Source: Paragonimus skrjabini miyazakii (Eukaryota > Platyhelminthes > Trematoda > Plagiorchiida > Troglotrematidae). Taken from it: a stretch of 64,000 bases of DNA. Location: positions 245,444 to 309,443 of the forward strand of contig JTDE01000132.1 in NCBI GenBank assembly GCA_014338405.1, read 5' to 3'. Shown in pieces: positions 49,425 through 61,614 of the stretch. The notes under the pieces were generated by a model. The model ran no database searches and was not told the DNA's origin. It was given only the letters and a program-made list of their open reading frames with translations. Within the stretch, counting starts at the first letter, position 1. The number at the start of each line of letters is the position of its first letter. A program made the translations under genes and the position numbers.

Positions 49425-52400
49425 TTTTGATGCAATCAATTTTGGTACCGTGGCAGTAAACCCTGATTGCTCCCATGCGATGTTCGTTCTTTCCATTATT
49501 TTCTCGTTACGCGCTTAACCTACATAACGGAATGTTTTATGCAATCGACTAATGAGAAGAAACGAAATGCTTTCATCTAGCAATGTGCGTCTTCTTGCCA
49601 TCTTAATGAACTGGATACACGGAACTCAATATTTCAAAAGACCCCACATTAAACACGACCGAATTATCATGTCTGGGCATTTAAACACTTTCGCTTGAGT
49701 GTAACCAGAGGTAAAATGCCAGAGGATATTTGCGATCGTAGTGGAGTTAAGAATGAAGGGAAATCTTGAGGTTTTGTATTTGAAGAACGGGGCGAAAAAA
49801 GTCAAACGTTAAAATGAAATAAGCCACGTTTTTACTGTCAACAAGGACCTCGTCATAAATTTAAAACCAAGCTATCAAATAACAAATTGACGTAGTGCTA
49901 ATATGATAAACTAACAGAATGGTTAACAAAAGGATATTTTTATGAAAATATGGTTAATTGCAAAATGATTTTTCAGTTTTTTTTTTGTTATGCACAATCA
50001 GAAACCTTTTAATTTGAAATTTTGTGTGCCACACCTTGATATCTTATACTTCCGAACCTGCTGGATAGATAACATGTTCTTGGTGTTACCATTCCCAAAA
50101 CTGAATAAACGTTATTTGCATGTAAATAAACCGGTATAATTGAAACGGCAGATGGTTTTTACGTCCAATTTTTCGACACGATGCATCTGAAATAAGATCA
50201 TGTTGTCTGACATACATTTTACCACAACCCCATTGGTTTACGCCATATTTTTCAGGAAACCTTGTTATACTACATCACAGGATGATCATGTTTCATGTCA
50301 CACTAACGAGTCACATTACCGTCATGACGTTAAAATCTCTGCAATCTTAAACAATTAGATGACAGTAGTAAGAATCAGTCTTGACAGTCATAAATTATAT
50401 AGGTGTACTATCCGGTTCTCCAGTAACTCACCGCATTATTTCAAGTGAATTCAGCACAAAATGTTAAAGATAATCTGCCGTCAGCTTAATTCATTTCGAA
50501 GATAACTCACCCTACAGATCCACAACAAGACCATGAACCAATATCAAATCATACATCTGCCGAGTAGGTAAACACCCAGGATTTACCCACTTGACCATGA
50601 TCAAAACTATAGTCTAGCAGAAAAATATATGTATTTCATTATAAAGTAAAAAAATCTCGTAGCTCGGGTTGTAAAGTTTCGGGTATTAGTAACCCAACAT
50701 TTTTCGTTATTCTCGTTTGTTTGATAATGTACATGGTAACCAGAGGAGAAAATGAATTGAACATCAACCAAACTAACTACCTCGTCTACTGCTTTGTCAA
50801 ACTACGTCACGTTCCCCCGTTATTCGTTTGTTATTCTTTCCTCGGCAAACTCACATCTGTTAGGAGTCACCCAGATTAAAGTCTTTATTATGGTGGTTTG
50901 CGCATTCCAGCTCAAGTGTTTCTAAGCTTGGGTCACTACCCATTTTACATGATTTTATAAATGCGCATTAACGGTTATAATTAACACTTCCGTACCCAGA
51001 AAATTCAGCAATATGCTATCTAATTAAATTGTAATAGTCCTATTATGCTTGTTTTTGCCACTGGTATATTCTAGTATGAACTGATTGAGAAAACCTACTT
51101 GGACAATCTATGTTTGAAATCATTTGGTGGGTCTCACATATAGGTGGGTTCCATACGGGTGGGTGACTGGGTGAAAATTTAACAATTTTGATCGTCCTAC
51201 CTGGCTTCTTAGTTCGGTTGGTGAAATCTTCGTCGCGTGTGATCCAGCTGTTTCCGTTGATGGTGCAAATCTTTACGAAGTTTACGTTTTCGCAATCGCA
51301 TTTCCTCTAAAATGATCAAATCTGCTACATTATTTATCAGTAACAACATCCTACACTATACATTGTCTGCGTATGCCAAGGTTGTGCACCAAGCGTCTTG
51401 AGTTCAGCCCGGAAAAAGCGTTTGTTTCACGAGCTCAAAACTTCAGCTTGGTTTCTTTTGCGTCATTTCTGTGATAATCAGCCTCTATTCGTATACAGGT
51501 TTCAGAGATGGATCTCCAAAAAATGACTGGAGTCAAATTTGACAACTGCTGTTGTTTGACGATTTTACATGTGCTCGTCTGTACACACGTAAAAAGATAT
51601 ATACTGTCTGTACAGATCAGCAGTGTACTGTATGGTGTAATACGGCAAAATTCAATTTAGTTCATCGTCTCTGATTGCTTCCCTTGAAGTTCATTTTACT
51701 CCACGGTAGCCCTTAAATCTTTCATCTAGTCAAACTATATCGAATGAATTTGACCAACATTCCCAAAATGTAACGTAATGACCACAGCCATTAGATTCCG
51801 CTGATCCGCAGTTTTAACAGAAAGGTAACAATAATGTATAGTAGTGTTAGCTTCTGTGACTGATTCTCCTTGGAACAAACAGGTGAAAAGCAAGTCACAA
51901 AGCTCACTGATCGATACTTATCTGAATGACGGCAAACAAATATTCTCACCCGGCCTGTCGTCTAATATTCACACAGACGTCCATGTGACCATCAGCACTG
52001 AACAACGTACTAATCTGTTTCAGCTGTGGTCCCACGACTTCAAAAATAGTGCGCTGGGAAGAAATGCCAGTTAGTCTTGTTTTATTATTACGGAGTTACT
52101 TTACTACCAGTCATTGACGTTTTACACAGTACATGATATTACATCCCAAATGTGTTAGTGAGAACACAAGACAGTACATTATACTACCTGATAGAAGGGA
52201 AAGCATCTGAGAGCAGAATTAAACTGTTTATATGTATTCACGTGCGGCCTAAAATTGACATTAGTGTAACTGCGTTGTCCTAAACCTCCGTTTTAACATT
52301 CGAACGTATAACTAGGTTAATAGTGGGTTATGATTAATAGGATTTTCAATTGTCCGTATGTTGAATTCATATGCACATAACACGCACTAGTTTAGTGGAC

Positions 52401-55080
52401 ATACAAAGTTTGCCTTCGGGAAACTATGGAAATAAATATATCGTGCTCATAAACCTAAGGGTGCGGGTATTAGAAATGCTTCGGAACCTGTGGAACTGAT
52501 GGACGCAGCCCATCATCTAACTGCTAATATGACATCCGTCATTGTCAACAGTAAGACTTACGACCTATGGACTGGGTGGTTCTCAGATCTTAGAGTGTGT
52601 ATGTTTTATGACGGACCTGTTTATGATATGTGACAGTTTTCCCAATGTACGCGCTGCAGCGTGTTGTGTACCAAGGAATTCGCAAAAGAAAAGCAAGACA
52701 TTTCCACGGTGTATTGCATGAAATTTATGTGTCTACCGCAGCAATCAATTAAAGTTAAACTGGTCTCACACAAGTTTTTGCAAACATGCGAGAAACGTTG
52801 GATTCTGTATAAATTACTATACTGGAATACTGGGTAACCTATATGTTGAGAGGGATAAGTGATTGTGAATCTGTGATAAGTTAGAGGCAGTTGGGTGAAC
52901 GTCGGTTTGAATGAAATCACTTTGGTTGGGCTTACCCAAGAATTTTGTCAGCTCTTACAACACTGAATTTAACTGATAAATTATGATCGACTCTATTCCA
53001 GTTTGTATAAAACTTATCCACAGGTAGAAATCGTCTTGCATATACGTGCTAAAACTGATGTTTATGATATCCTGTTTATTGGACAAACACGAATGGAACG
53101 TTCTCCGTATATACGCCAACTTAGCATCGAACCATTCCTGGTACTACGGTAAGTAAGCAGTTAAAGTTTTGTGCACACATCAACTAAAATTAGGTTTTAA
53201 CAGTGATATCGATTGGTTTTGGATTAAACAACCACCAAACAATTTATTGGAATCCGCGAATTATTCTTCCCAGCTACTCAGCATTTCCTCCACGTTAAAC
53301 CTCAAATAAATATAGATACAGAATGAAACCAGTAATTTGGTGGTTGTAATTTAGTTGAAAACAGTTCACCAATAGTGTAAATGTGACTATTTTTACAGTT
53401 TCGACAAAGTTAAATAGATTTCATTTATGGAAAGAAAACTTCATTTGCTCCGCTGCACAATTCATAGTTGACTGCACCAAAAAATTTATCGAAGTCGTTG
53501 AAGTAGAGCAAATCTCGTTTTGTAGGACTTGAATTCCACATCTGCTTCTCAGTAAGAAGACGACTGATTTGGTTGAAGTGAGAAGAAGCACTTGATTTTG
53601 GGGAAATTTGCTTCTCTTTTGTGATTACTCAAAAGGGACTTTGGGACTAAACCAAACTAAAACAACCGTCGAGATAAATTTAAACTTGGTAAACCCACTT
53701 TGGTTTTTATTGTGGTTTTGAGCACTTTACAAAAAAACTGTAGCAGAGTAAAATACTTATAGTGACCGAATTTAGATAGTAAGTCAACCAATGCATTTTA
53801 AGTTAGTAAAGGTTGATCCCGATTACTTCAAAACAGGAATACAATTTCCAAAGAATATACAGTATAGTTTACAGTATACCCGGGTATATGAACAAAGACT
53901 AAACGTAACCAGCTGGCGGCTGACCAGCAGACTCCATTGAAAAATAGGACTATTGAGAAGTAAAGCGCTAACGAAATAGCACCAAACGGGAAATGAAAAA
54001 TGTTGTTCATTAGGTTATTATTTTTATTTATGTTAGTGACACAATTGTTTGTCACTCAAAACTCATTTCGGCAATGGAATCTAGTTTCCTGAGAGTACGG
54101 GATGGTCAGCAGTGAGGAGGACGAGAGACATTCTCACATATTTTAAATATTCAAAAAATGAGTCATCAACACAAAGCGAAAGTACACAACCAGTTTCGAA
54201 TGTCAAATGGCATACGTTAAAGTATTGATTGTCACTAGAGCCATTCTTACCACTGTTGATGCCGTTTGTTAGAAATTTAAATCGGCTACCTCGTTGTAGG
54301 TAGTCTCCAATTTTGCAAGCATTCATCAAGGTTCTAGAGTCAGTTGAATGAGATGACCGCGAATGGTTGTTTCACATAGACTTTGTGAACTGACGGACAG
54401 CTGCGTCTACCTAGTTTAATTTAACTGACATCGTGATGGCGGATCAAACCGGCTGCAAGTTAATGCTTGTCATAGTGACAGTTCAGAAACTTACATACTA
54501 GAGCATGAACCGTTTTCACTAAGTTTGTTAGAGAATATGTATGTTAGGCTACTCATACGATGAAAGGTAACTCACAGATATTATTGCAATCAAGGCACTT
54601 GTGACTCATTGTTTCAGTGAATAAGTTTTCTAAACAAAGTTACTCATAAATCACCTGTATTAGTCCAATGAATAGTTGATGGACGCCCGGTCAGTCACAG
54701 CGAGTTACTCAAGTCATTGCCGAGGGTTACCGCAACTCAGCGTAGGGTCACCCCTGTATATGGGGTACACATTATAAAGCCAGTAGGAATCGCTTCAAAA
54801 GTTCTGCTTTTAAGATTATACATCTTGAGTAAGCTTGTCCTTTAAAAACGAATCAGCAGCGATCAGTTAAAAAACAACCATTTTTCGTTGAATTTGTTTA
54901 ACTTCACTAAAAGGCTGCCAGCATAAAAATGCCCCGAAACTCATAGGACAAACGTGTATGAGTTTCTTCATTGCATCTTTGTCAGGGTTACAAGAAATCC
55001 AGTTATTCACACTGATATTACAAGGTAAGTACAGCTACTGAATAACCGTAATAACAATCTTCATAACAGAATCCTCTGGA
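49425..55080. other. No recognisable gene
   Basis: Short frames on both strands. An ATG-less plus-strand frame at about 52,444-52,629 (62 codons, containing KPKGAGIRNASEPVELMDAA) looks protein-like and G+C-richer but is unassigned. A plus-strand frame at 51,844-52,074 (76 codons) is also unassigned. No RNA gene or clean repeat was seen. Confidence 0.4.
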
Positions 55081-55082
55081 AA

Positions 55083-55440
55083 ATGTTCCTTCACCGTAAA
55101 TTGAACCCAACATATATCAATAAAAAATTTTTGTGTGTTGAAGTAACTATTGACATTTTTTACTCTGCGCAGAATAGTCATGTTGCACTACGCGTCTTTG
55201 AAACTCAGCCAGAAACCATCACTAAACAGCCACCACCGGCCTTCTTGCTAAGGTGCGTCTTAGCTGAGTAACGTTTGAACCATTACCTGTTCCACGCAAC
55301 ACCCTTTCGTTAGGAAAGTTCATCTATAGTTGCAAAGACCTATAACATTGTGATATCCGTCATTTTCGAAACGTTCTATAGCAAAGTAGGTTGATCTTTC
55401 TTGTTTTCGGTTGATTCGACCATGAGCTAGTGTAGATATC
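55083..55440 (+). mobile_element. Possible PLE connector scraps (weak)
   Basis: The frame at 55,083-55,271 contains FYSAQNSHVALRVFETQP followed by PPPAFLLRCV. This resembles the post-RT connector of PLEs (T-Y/F-Y-A-A, R-P/Q-P and S-x-C-V/I-Y). A second stretch at about 55,300-55,400 reads TPFR, SSSIVAK and TYNIVISVIFETF, again connector-like. Together they would be two decayed pieces in the same orientation. There is no nuclease or RT beside them, and each match is short. Confidence 0.25.
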
Positions 55441-55444
55441 CAGC

Positions 55445-57770
55445 GCAATCAATAGTTTTGGTCTCATTGCCGCAGAGGTAAGTCAGGATAAAGTACGTTT
55501 CACCAGTAAAATGTAACTGGAAATTCTTCTTTTTAGGGTATACCATTTAGGAAGCAACTGATAGCTGACTTTATAAGTTCGAATTTTTTGGCGATCTCAC
55601 ATTCGCCCAAACTTTGTGTTTAAATTGGTGGTGAACTGGCATCCGAATCAGTCCCCAGTAGCCGTTGTCATTTTGCCAGACAAACGCTTTCACCGTCCAG
55701 ATCATGAGGCTCATTTATTACGCGGAAGTTGCTAAGCTTGTATCTGAGTAGAAACGACCTAATTTTGATCAATTGACAACGAAACTGATTGCATTTATAC
55801 CCATTTTCTCACAACTATACAGAGGGATACGCAAGTAATACCGTGCGGCTCTTATCTAAATAAATCAAGGAACATGCCTCAACAAAAATTAGTCCGACAG
55901 CACAAACCAGCCACGAACAAATTGATCACCGTTTCGTTACATAATCTGGTTGTGTTTCAGACAGTAATTCCTATACTCCTTGCGATCTGCAGCGCTTTTA
56001 ACTCATTCTTGCTATTATTAAGCTCACTTTGGTTAAAGACACATCTTGTGTATTTTGAACCTACCAAACCTTGAACTTTGCTGAATAACAAAAATGAATT
56101 TATTATTCTCTGGTTGACTGGGTCCACTTGAGACTAACCTGAAGATTCATCTTAATCATAGATATCTAGAAAAAAACACTTTGAAAGGACTAATATGTTT
56201 CCGTTGACACGAATCACAAATAATAACTCGAGGTCAGCTTTCTTTAACCATATCACCTCCGGTGGGTGTGTTTACGAGGTAAGCGCGTTGAATATTAGTC
56301 ACAGTTACTGGTGAATAATGTTTTATTTCTAGGTAATGCACTGACAAAAACTGATCGTACAGGTATACTTGTTAAATATAACTGGAAAGGGGCACGAATG
56401 TGTGCACGGGTTAGTGAGTTTGGTATGTGTATCCCCAGTAGTTTCACGTACGATATATAGTTGTTTATAATTTACGCACTAGCTGAGCCAGATGCGTGGT
56501 GAGCATGAAAAGATGGCCGGTTGGATACCCATTGTGACTGCAGTCGTCATAATAGACCCAATTTTCTGGTTCATCGAATTCGTAAAATTAACTCTAAAAT
56601 GAAAGAGACGATAACCCAATGAAAGGCATTAATTGATTGGACTGAATGAACTAAAAGAGACCCTCAGATGAAGAACAAAAACCGTTTCATCACGAAAATC
56701 CTGCTCCTAAAAATGTCCAACTGTTTCGCGCTCTCAAATGTCAGAATAAATAATTAGATGACTGCCGTTATTTACTTCATTTGTGGCTATCCTATTAGTT
56801 AAAATGTATGTTTTGTCACGTTTTGTTCATAACATAGAATTTACCCGGTCAGATCCCTAATAAGCTCAAGTGTGTAGTTCGTCATCACGTACATCCGATT
56901 TTCAACAAACGAATGTTTGTAAAGTCTCTGTAAAGTTATTACGTTTACTTCACTTTTGATTAGCCCTGTGTTATTTTAAAATGTTGCAACCAATCAATGT
57001 TATTCAAATCAATTTTGTTCACCAAGGTCTCTTCGGTTATCTTTCTTAAAAAGTACCGGAAGTTCGCCATTTCCGCGCCACTGACGGGGTATATTTTTAT
57101 CTAACGCTTGATTTTGGACAAAAGCTCAGGGGACTCATCAGTCTTGAATTAAACTTACAGGAAACTAGTAGAATGAATTCTTCCATTAATAGAGCTATCA
57201 GTAACCAGTCAAATTCATTCCTGTTCACACTGGAAACAGAAAAGCGGGTTCCCAGTGTTAAACTTGTAAACTGATGGTACACCATCGTCAGTCAATCTGA
57301 CGACTAACGGACGATATGCGATCGTGTACAGTCGTGCCAATCACAGCAGGATGTCCATATTAACTGATGCATGCATACTAACGTTGGGTTGCACGTATGC
57401 CAGCCTGTTGGGATGATGTTTCCTTCGAACTGACAGGATGCTAATATCATCAGGTCAGCTACCTTAAAACATAATCGGATTATGTATTGATAACAGAATA
57501 CCACATATTTTTGTTACTTAAACATGCCATTGAGCATCGCTGTGACCTGCGATCCGTCTACACGAATTATTCCCACATTTATCGGATCTGCATGTTATCC
57601 TCTACTACTGCTGAATGCATGATCTCAAAAGCAAAGAACATTCAATTTGGTACACTTTAGTTTTCAATACGTTTACTGGGATAACGGTTATCAGCATCTT
57701 GGTCGCTTCACTTTTCTCGCCTGAAAGCTGCCCCTGTTGATAAGTTTACCATTTTAAGTGTTATTTCAAA
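55445..57770. other. No recognisable gene
   Basis: Only short frames. GACTGATGAGTCCCC on the minus strand near 57,128-57,142 resembles one half of a schistosome hammerhead core but lacks the GAAA half. Confidence 0.4.
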
Positions 57771-57774
57771 ATTG

Positions 57775-58010
57775 AACCCCATCCACACTTGATTGCAGTC
57801 TTCGCATTCAGATGAGCCTTTCGGCTAGCCCAGTTCGAAAGAAAGCACTAAAACAGAGTTTCGCTTTGATTAAAACTCATCAGTAGTGCATATCCTTGTG
57901 CGGATCGAAGTTCGCACTCTAATCCTAGTGCTCATGAGATTAGCGGGTTTTATTTTAAGGTTTCTACCAGCGCTCAAACGTTCGCTACGGGTGCAATCTT
58001 GATCCCAACA
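57775..58010 (-). mobile_element. SINE-like repeat carrying a hammerhead motif
   Basis: The segment is G+C-richer than its surroundings. On the minus strand it contains a tRNA-like arrangement (TAATCTCATGAGCAC, then GAACTTCGATCC, which lacks one base of a B-box consensus) about 30-60 nt before a hammerhead motif at 57,845-57,889. The sequence around the ribozyme core resembles that of the SINE-like unit at 41.9 kb. Ends, tail and target duplication were not found, so the boundaries given are approximate. Confidence 0.45.
57845..57889 (-). ncRNA. Hammerhead ribozyme motif (type I)
   Basis: Read on the minus strand, stem I is GCACTA (57,889-57,884) with TAGTGC (57,850-57,845), 6 bp. The core CTGATGA is intact. 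Stem II is GTTTT with AAAGC (one T-G wobble) closed by the tetraloop AATC. The GAAA at 57,862-57,859 is intact. Stem III is minimal (A-U and C-G) with a TCT loop, and the cleavage triplet is GUU. One extra T lies between the triplet and stem I compared with an ideal fold. All conserved core bases are present, so this is a real hammerhead or a very recent relic. The weak triplet and extra base may reduce activity. Confidence 0.65.
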
Positions 58011-58014
58011 CCCT

Positions 58015-60850
58015 CGACTTTCTTTGCTACGCTGCATTTATGAACATACCCGCAACATCCCAGTTCTTGCAATCTTTTGAATGTCCTCACGGAACATCGG
58101 CCAAAGTTATCACAGCATTCGGTCATGGGTTCGTAGTGTAGCTGTTCCTGCATTTAAAAACAGGATTTTATGACCAATTTATTTCAGCGTTGAGAGTTGA
58201 CCAGCAATACTACACCAACGTTTAAAGTTTTCAGGAGCATACACTCGCTCCAAGAGGCATCCTAGTGTTGACATCCATTCATGTGGTTTAAAAGCACGCC
58301 AACAAATGCTGTAATGACACCGGAATGATATTTATTACAGCAAGCTTGGTGTCTTACGAGGTTCAACCAAAGACCCCGACGTCATAAACTGTGGCCGGTA
58401 TCTTCGAAATTTCCGAACCTGCTCAGTAATAGTCTAGCTTATTCACGAGTTGCCCCAATACAGTTGACTAAAAACACGAAACCACACAATTTTCCGAGGA
58501 CTTTGCACCCAGGTAAAATTTATAGCCAGCCGCTTCTGAATTGTGTCACTCTAATCAGACAGCCAGGCAAACTGACTATTACGCACAAACAACAGTGGTT
58601 GAGAGTTCAGATATGACGATGCGAATTCACGTGATATCAGTTCACTGGCAAAACGGTCAACAGGGTTGTCTCATAAAAACTGGCCACGGTATAAGTCGCA
58701 ATCTTTGCTGGGATACGCAACGCTGTCGAGCTCTATCAACAGCAAAACGCGGATCTAGTAATTCGTTCCGAAAAGAACCGACTGGGGTGGGCTTAAGAAT
58801 CTGACAAATTCACATTATCTTCCTTCGAATTCTATGGGTTGATATATAAATTGGATGTCGACAACGCATCACTCGTATGTGTCACTACTTATTTGCGTCC
58901 TGAACTAATAATGCAACAAGCCGCTTTCGACAAAATTATTATTTAGATGTTTTCGTGTTATTAATTATTATTTGTGATTATCCTGAACAGAACACTTGTT
59001 TGACATGAACTTTGATTATGAAAACAGATGTATTCGGTAGACTCATTAATTTCAGTCATGACTGCTTTGTTTGTCACCAATGGCTCCTGTTCTACACACT
59101 TTTGTCTACAACTAACGTTTAGCTGGAGAGAAGTTCTCCTCATTTTGTCTGTCTGAAACACTGTTTGCCCAATATGAAGTATTTTGGACCACTAGTAAGA
59201 TTGTGACTGTTTTCTTGTATCTAAGTTTGCTTACGTTGGTTTACTGTCACGTCAGTTACGCTCAAATTCATCTCGTTCTGATTTGTTTTAAATGAGATAA
59301 TCGGCTTCAGCATTTTTTATTCACAGGCAGTGCAGGATAGTTCTTCACATACTTGATGTTCGCTTCTTTTGGCTGTGGCAAACACTTTGATGATGGCCGC
59401 CATATTGAAGTCACCTGTGTTCCTAGATTGTCCGAAGCGATCGTACTTTTCTAGGAAGGTTGTATTGTTTTGAAATGAGTCACGACGGTTCTGGAAATTA
59501 CAGTCATTGAACTGAAGCTAAACAATGCCCCAAACGCACAACTTATATGAGCAAGCGTCTGTTAACCTCAGGGTACCCGCATCGCTTTAGGAAGCACTCG
59601 TTATGGTCTTCGTCAAAAATACTGACCTGAAATTTTACTTCCGTTATACGCCAGAAGTTTATTGAGTGGCTTAAGCACTTGGTTGTGTTACATCCGTGAC
59701 AACCCCATAAGTCACGGACAGAAATTAATTGTATGGACTTGGAATAGCCAAAATGTCTGTAACTAAGTATCTTAAAACTGAATGCTGCTGAATCATCAAT
59801 CTGCGAACTACTGAGTTCATATCTACAAACTGGACCACGTCTTGATGGTTCACTGTTTTCCTGCAATGACACAATCAAGTTCTGTGTGCCTTTTCTTTAA
59901 CGGGTAGCCAGTCCTGATTCATAACGTTAGCGTTTAGGCGTAAATTCAGATTTATCTCTGACGTGCACAATAATAATTTAACAATATAGGGATAGTATCT
60001 CATCGTCGATTGATCTCTTTATTTAGCTCCATTACAAACATTTTCATGAGACAACCCTTTTGATGAATAACTTGATTGGTGGTAGACAGTGCTTCTTGAG
60101 CTGAAGACAACTGTTGCAGATTTTTGAGGATTTGCGTTTCACTTGCAAGCATCAGAATAACATAACCATATGGAGAAATGTGATACAGTAACCCTGTAGT
60201 CTTTAATACCAAGTCGATACCTGATGAATCATGTATATCCCCTGATCTACTATTAATCAAGTCTACATTTTTCTTCTTATACATTACATTCACTTCGCAC
60301 CATTATAGTCTAAGTTTTCGATGGGCATAAACATTCTAACAATGTTCTTGGTAAGCATTTTTAGAAGTCGCTTTTTGAGCACCGTCCAACAGGTGTAAAA
60401 ATTGTCATGATAAGCCAAAAGCTAGTCGTCAACTAATAATTCCATTGAACCAGCAATCAAAATGATGAGTAGCTTTCATTCATTTGTTCGAGAAAGTATC
60501 CAATGATTTAATTTCAAAACAAAATGGACTCAAACTCAGAAGTATGCAGCTTCTTGTTATTTATTTTGTCAATCTATATACAAACATTGACTGGCACTAA
60601 AACAAGTCCACATCTGAGATGAAAGGGATGGAGTTTAGTTATGCAACTAATCTTTATTACGTCCTAACCGTAAACAGAACGGATTAGAGAGAACATTTTC
60701 TATGTTGTGCTGATGAGCATTATAAAGTAATTCCTTGATCATTCGACAACGAGCTACAACCAAAAGAATGGTAGAGTTTGCATCGATTTTGATCCTATTT
60801 CACAGCTTTCATCAAGCGATTCAAATACAATAAAAATACCACACAAGCTT
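58015..60850. other. No recognisable gene
   Basis: Frames at 59,543-59,878 (-, 111 codons) and 60,000-60,293 (-, 97 codons) were read and not recognised. The 58.0-58.8 kb part is relatively G+C-rich and may be old transposon sequence, but I cannot classify it. Confidence 0.4.
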
Positions 60851-60855
60851 TGTAG

Positions 60856-61295
60856 GTGGTAGTCATCACATGGCAGGGATTAATTTGTTCAACATGTTGG
60901 AAGTATATCCATGATATTTTTGTGGTTATACGCAAGGACGTATTCGTTAAATTTATGAAGCACACGAACACACCTTATCCGTGCATTAAACAGAATCCAT
61001 CAAATGGTTTGAAACTATCAGTGGTTCAGTATGATCTACTGAATGGATCACAATGACGCTATGAGATAAAAGTTTGTTGTATTTTTGTCACCCACCCACT
61101 CCTAAATGGCCTAGATTCGTCCAGATACAAGTATGCGTACACAGTAAGTGTCCATCCATGTTCGCACCTACGTTGTTCACAGTGTGGTCACATTTGACTC
61201 ATATAACCATTTATCTTGAGAGTAGACATTTACACACCACATTTCAAACACACCAACATCTGGGTTTAATGGTTGTCATCCATGAAGCGTGAGTA
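60856..61295 (+). mobile_element. PLE-G: reverse transcriptase motif C scrap of a second PLE lineage
   Basis: The plus-strand frame at 60,856-61,056 reads CWKYIHDIFVVIRKDVFVKF. It matches the W-x-R-Y-V/I-D-D-I/T-F-V-V-I-x-K/R stretch around RT motif C of PLEs, with the first catalytic aspartate replaced by histidine. Further on, LESRHLHTTFQTHQHLG (61,213-61,263) may be a decayed V-Y-R-K-P-T-H-T-x-x-Y-x-x-F-x-S-H-H region. The wording differs from PLE-B to PLE-E (H-T instead of W-T-G), pointing to another lineage. Motif B and the nuclease are not visible. Confidence 0.5.
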
Positions 61296-61299
61296 GTGT

Positions 61300-61428
61300 T
61301 GCTTTCGCATTTAGTCGTTGTTAAAGGCACTCCAAAAGGGTAGAAACGTTGCGGAACATAACATTTTTACTTTATTGCGGATTAACCAAGGAGTTACTTT
61401 CTATCCGATGGCTTTTCATGGGGGCATG
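61300..61428. other. Short spacer before the LTR element
   Basis: This is about 130 bases of unassigned sequence between the PLE-G scrap and the left target duplication. Nothing recognisable. Confidence 0.5.
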
Positions 61429-61433
61429 TGACT
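61429..61433. repeat. Target-site duplication, left copy (TGACT)
   Basis: TGACT directly abuts the left LTR edge and is repeated exactly at the right edge. A 5-bp duplication is within the usual 4-6 bp range for Ty3/Gypsy insertion. Confidence 0.85.
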
Positions 61434-61614
61434 TGTGATGGTTCCAGGAATACAGAAATGAAGTAGTTGAATTAGCTCAACCCCAGAGCTAGCTTCGACG
61501 CAATAGTAATAACAGCCAAACTAAGCAAAGCATGCAATTTATCTCTCGATCGCAATTATCAGCAATGTAATAAAAGAACAGTATTCAGAAATCGGTTTAG
61601 TGACAATCACCACA
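61434..61614 (-). repeat. 3' LTR (181 bp)
   Basis: Read on minus it starts TGTGGTGATTGTCACTAAAC and ends GGAACCATCACA, giving TGTG...CACA inverted termini typical of LTRs. The stop codon of the Gag-protease frame (61,597-61,599) lies 16 nt inside it. Compared with the 5' LTR it lacks 12 nt in the middle. Confidence 0.9.

Noticed and set aside
57121..57145. GACTGATGAGTCCCC on the minus strand, like the 5' half of a schistosome hammerhead
   Set aside because: No matching GGAC and no GAAA follow at stem II distance, so the fold cannot form.
60705..60740. CTGATGAGCATTATAAAG on the plus strand
   Set aside because: No GAAA and no stem II.
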